Notes under the pieces: generated by a model
Database searches by the model: none
What the model was told of the DNA's origin: nothing
The model's input: the letters and a program-made list of their open reading frames with translations, nothing else
Assembly (NCBI RefSeq): GCF_042610425.1
Contig: NZ_JBGJZM010000001.1
Coordinates: forward strand, 248,001 to 312,000
Direction of reading: 5' to 3'
DNA: 64,000 nucleotides
DNA from: Ectobacillus sp042610425
GTDB lineage: Bacteria > Bacillota > Bacilli > Bacillales > Bacillaceae_G
Position numbers and translations under genes: made by a program
Shown: positions 62,097-64,000 of the stretch, piece after piece
How positions within the stretch are numbered: the first letter of the stretch is position 1
How the letters are laid out: each line of letters opens with the position of its first letter

Positions 62097-63020
62097 ATGA
62101 ACACGTTTCGCGGGGTACACGAGCTAATTGGCAATACACCGCTCGTGGAAATTACGCGGTTTTCCTTGCCGAAAGATGTACGAATATTTGCTAAGTTAGA
62201 GTATTTCAATCCTGGTGGAAGTATTAAAGACCGCTTAGGGAAGCATATGATAGAAGACGCATTAGATAAAGGGCTTGTCAAGCGAGGTGGCACAATTATT
62301 GAACCTACCGCTGGAAATACAGGAATAGGACTAGCACTAGCGGCTCTGCAATACGATATACATGTAATTGTATGTGTGCCGGAAAAATTTAGTATTGAAA
62401 AACAAGAGCTAATGCGGGCGCTTGGAGCTACAGTTGTAAATACAGTCACTGAAGAAGGGATGACAGGTGCTATCGCAAAAGCGAAGGAACTGCTGCAAGA
62501 AATTCCAAATTCGTATTGTCCGCAGCAGTTTGCTAATTATGCCAATCCCGACACGTATTTTAAAACTCTAGGACCTGAAATTTGGGCGGATCTTGATGGA
62601 AAGGTAGATATATTTGTTGCTGGCGCGGGGACAGGTGGAACATTTATGGGAACAGCCACTTACCTACAGGAACAAAATCCAAATTTAAAAAGTGTGATTG
62701 TAGAACCAGTAGGGTCTATCTTAAACGGTGGACAGTCTGGGCCACATGAGACGGAAGGGATTGGAATGGAGTTTCTGCCGCCATTTATGAATACGAATTA
62801 TTTTCATAGCATTCATACGGTCTCGGATCGCGATGCTTTTCATCGCGTAAAAGAGCTTGCAAAACTTGAAGGCCTCTTAGTAGGTAGTTCATCTGGATCT
62901 GCCTTTCATGCTAGTTTATTAGAAGCAGAAAATGCCAAACCAGGAACAAACATCGTAACCGTTTTTCCAGATGGTAGTGAACGATACCTAAGTAAAGACA
63001 TATACAAAGGATGGGACTAA
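62097..63020 (+). CDS. mccA: Cystathionine beta-synthase, O-acetylserine-dependent (MccA)
   Basis: MccA (YrhA) joins homocysteine and O-acetylserine to cystathionine in reverse transsulfuration. The CysK-like fold II enzyme of 307 aa has the PLP lysine in FNPGGSIKDRLGKHM, the EPTAGNTGIGLA loop and VVGSSSGSAF-type phosphate loop LLVGSSSGSAFHAS. AGGAGG lies 10 bases before ATG 62097; an ATG at 62088 is too close to the ribosome site. Confidence 0.93.
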   Translation: MNTFRGVHELIGNTPLVEITRFSLPKDVRIFAKLEYFNPGGSIKDRLGKHMIEDALDKGLVKRGGTIIEPTAGNTGIGLALAALQYDIHVIVCVPEKFSIEKQELMRALGATVVNTVTEEGMTGAIAKAKELLQEIPNSYCPQQFANYANPDTYFKTLGPEIWADLDGKVDIFVAGAGTGGTFMGTATYLQEQNPNLKSVIVEPVGSILNGGQSGPHETEGIGMEFLPPFMNTNYFHSIHTVSDRDAFHRVKELAKLEGLLVGSSSGSAFHASLLEAENAKPGTNIVTVFPDGSERYLSKDIYKGWD

Positions 63021-63021
63021 A

Positions 63022-64000
63022 ATGAGAGAAAAAACGAAGTTAATTCATGGTATTTCGATCGGAGATCCACAAACTGGCGCAGTAACCGTTCCGATTTATC
63101 AAACAAGTACGTATAAGCAAGAAGCGGTTGGTAAGCATAAAGGTTACGAATATTCTCGTACAGGCAACCCAACGCGTAGTGCACTTGAAGATATGGTAGC
63201 TGTACTCGAAAATGGTCATGCAGGCTTTGCATTCGGCTCTGGAATGGCAGCTATTACTGCCGTTATGATGCTATTTTCAAGCGGAGACCATGTCATTCTA
63301 ACGGATGATGTATACGGCGGTACATTTCGTGTTATGACGAAAGTTCTGAACCGGTTTGGATTAGATCATACTTTCGTAGATACTACAAATCTAGAAGAAG
63401 TAAAAGCAGCTATAAAGCCAAATACGAAGGCAATTTACATTGAAACACCAACTAATCCACTACTTAAAATTACAGATATTACAGAAGTATCAACAATAGC
63501 AAAGCAGAACAATCTCTTAACCATAGTCGATAATACATTTATGACGTCATATTGGCAAAATCCAATCACACTCGGTGCTGACATCGTATTGCATAGCGCA
63601 ACAAAGTATTTAGGTGGTCACAGTGATGTTGTATCTGGCGTCGTTGTTGTAAATACAGAGCAATTAGCAACTAATCTTCACTTTATCCAAAATTCTACAG
63701 GCGGTGTACTTGGTCCGCAAGATAGTTTTCTTCTTCTCCGTGGATTAAAAACTTTAGGGGTAAGAATGGAAGAACATGAAGCAAATGCTCGGAAAATTGC
63801 GAACTTCTTGACTGAACATCCAAAAGTGAAAAAAGTACATTATCCTGGTCTTACTAATCATCCACAACATGAAATGGCTAAGAAGCAAGCAAGAGGATTC
63901 GGGGCAATTATTTCATTCGATGTAGATAGTATAGATACTTTGAATCGCTTGATGAGTAATACACAATATTTTACTCTTGCAGAGAGCTTAGGAGCAGTGG
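63022..64000 (+). CDS. mccB: Cystathionine gamma-lyase MccB (3' truncated by window)
   Basis: MccB (YrhB) cleaves cystathionine to cysteine. About 326 of the usual 379 or so residues are visible, beginning MREKTKLIHGISIGDPQTGA and open to the window end. PLP-fold type I motifs include YEYSRTGNPTRSALE, SGMAAITAVM, IYIETPTNPLLKITD and the Schiff-base lysine in HSATKYLGGHSDV. AAAGGATGGGA precedes ATG, one base after the mccA stop. Confidence 0.95.
   Translation, partial: MREKTKLIHGISIGDPQTGAVTVPIYQTSTYKQEAVGKHKGYEYSRTGNPTRSALEDMVAVLENGHAGFAFGSGMAAITAVMMLFSSGDHVILTDDVYGGTFRVMTKVLNRFGLDHTFVDTTNLEEVKAAIKPNTKAIYIETPTNPLLKITDITEVSTIAKQNNLLTIVDNTFMTSYWQNPITLGADIVLHSATKYLGGHSDVVSGVVVVNTEQLATNLHFIQNSTGGVLGPQDSFLLLRGLKTLGVRMEEHEANARKIANFLTEHPKVKKVHYPGLTNHPQHEMAKKQARGFGAIISFDVDSIDTLNRLMSNTQYFTLAESLGAV

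Noticed and set aside
1..64000. tRNA or rRNA genes, prophage or insertion-sequence transposases
   Set aside because: None was seen when reading both strands.

Overview
This window is a low-GC, core-chromosome segment from an endospore-forming member of the Bacillaceae, a Bacillus species sensu lato. The gene order is the one seen around minCD, spoIVF, obg, the nad genes, ruvAB, secDF, relA, hisS-aspS, alaS, greA and mccAB in B. subtilis and the B. cereus group. The species is not fixed by the sequence. Strong Shine-Dalgarno sites, many TTG/GTG starts, T-box leaders upstream of hisS and alaS, an L21 leader and an L27 with a cleavable N-terminal extension all fit Firmicutes. There is no rRNA, tRNA, CRISPR array, transposase or prophage gene.

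Layout. 1-7.7 kb: division-site selection (minC partial, minD), the SpoIVFA/SpoIVFB protease module for sigma-K processing, RNase G, the rplU-prp-rpmA ribosomal operon, spo0B and obgE. 7.7-18.2 kb: pheA, then a divergent NAD-biosynthesis module (niaR-nadS on the minus strand, nadBCA on the plus strand), then safA, a CotS/YsxE-like gene, nadE and a CoxA-like lipoprotein. 18.2-24.8 kb: bofC, ruvAB, queA-tgt-yajC and two membrane-protein genes. 24.8-35 kb: spoVB (minus), comN-like, secDF, recJ, apt, relA, dtd. 35-49 kb: a small ORF, the hisS T-box, hisS-aspS, tcdA, rarA, cymR-iscS-mnmA, a TPR protein, recD2, two very small genes and an AI-2E-type permease. 49-59 kb: the alaS T-box, alaS-ireB-ruvX-yrzB, mltG, the trmR-trhP1-trhP2 wobble-uridine operon, udk and greA. 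59-64 kb: yrrS, a tandem hairpin-repeat array, a DUF2536 gene (minus) and the reverse-transsulfuration operon yrrT-mtnN-mccA-mccB (the last truncated by the window edge).

How the genes work together. Three themes recur. The first is sporulation (spo0B, spoIVFAB, safA, the CoxA-like gene, bofC, spoVB), with recognisable sigma-E-like promoters before spoIVFA and safA and a sigma-F/G-like one before bofC. The second is tRNA and translation (queA/tgt, hisS, aspS, alaS, dtd, tcdA, mnmA, trmR/trhP). The third is sulfur and NAD metabolism: two cysteine desulfurases, CymR, cysteine recycling from S-adenosylhomocysteine, and NAD synthesis from aspartate through to NadE.

The most interesting non-genic material is two repeat families. 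One is a Bacillaceae GAAAAGCGGA-type element, present as two near-complete copies whose stems co-vary and several fragments. The other is a 52-bp tandem array of imperfect hairpins near 60 kb. Several hairpins also sit on or near start signals: the safA terminator overlapping the next gene's start, a hairpin covering the SD of the CoxA-like gene, inverted repeats before trmR, a GNRA-capped hairpin before mccA, and a possible structured RNA between udk and greA. No wholly new gene system was identified.
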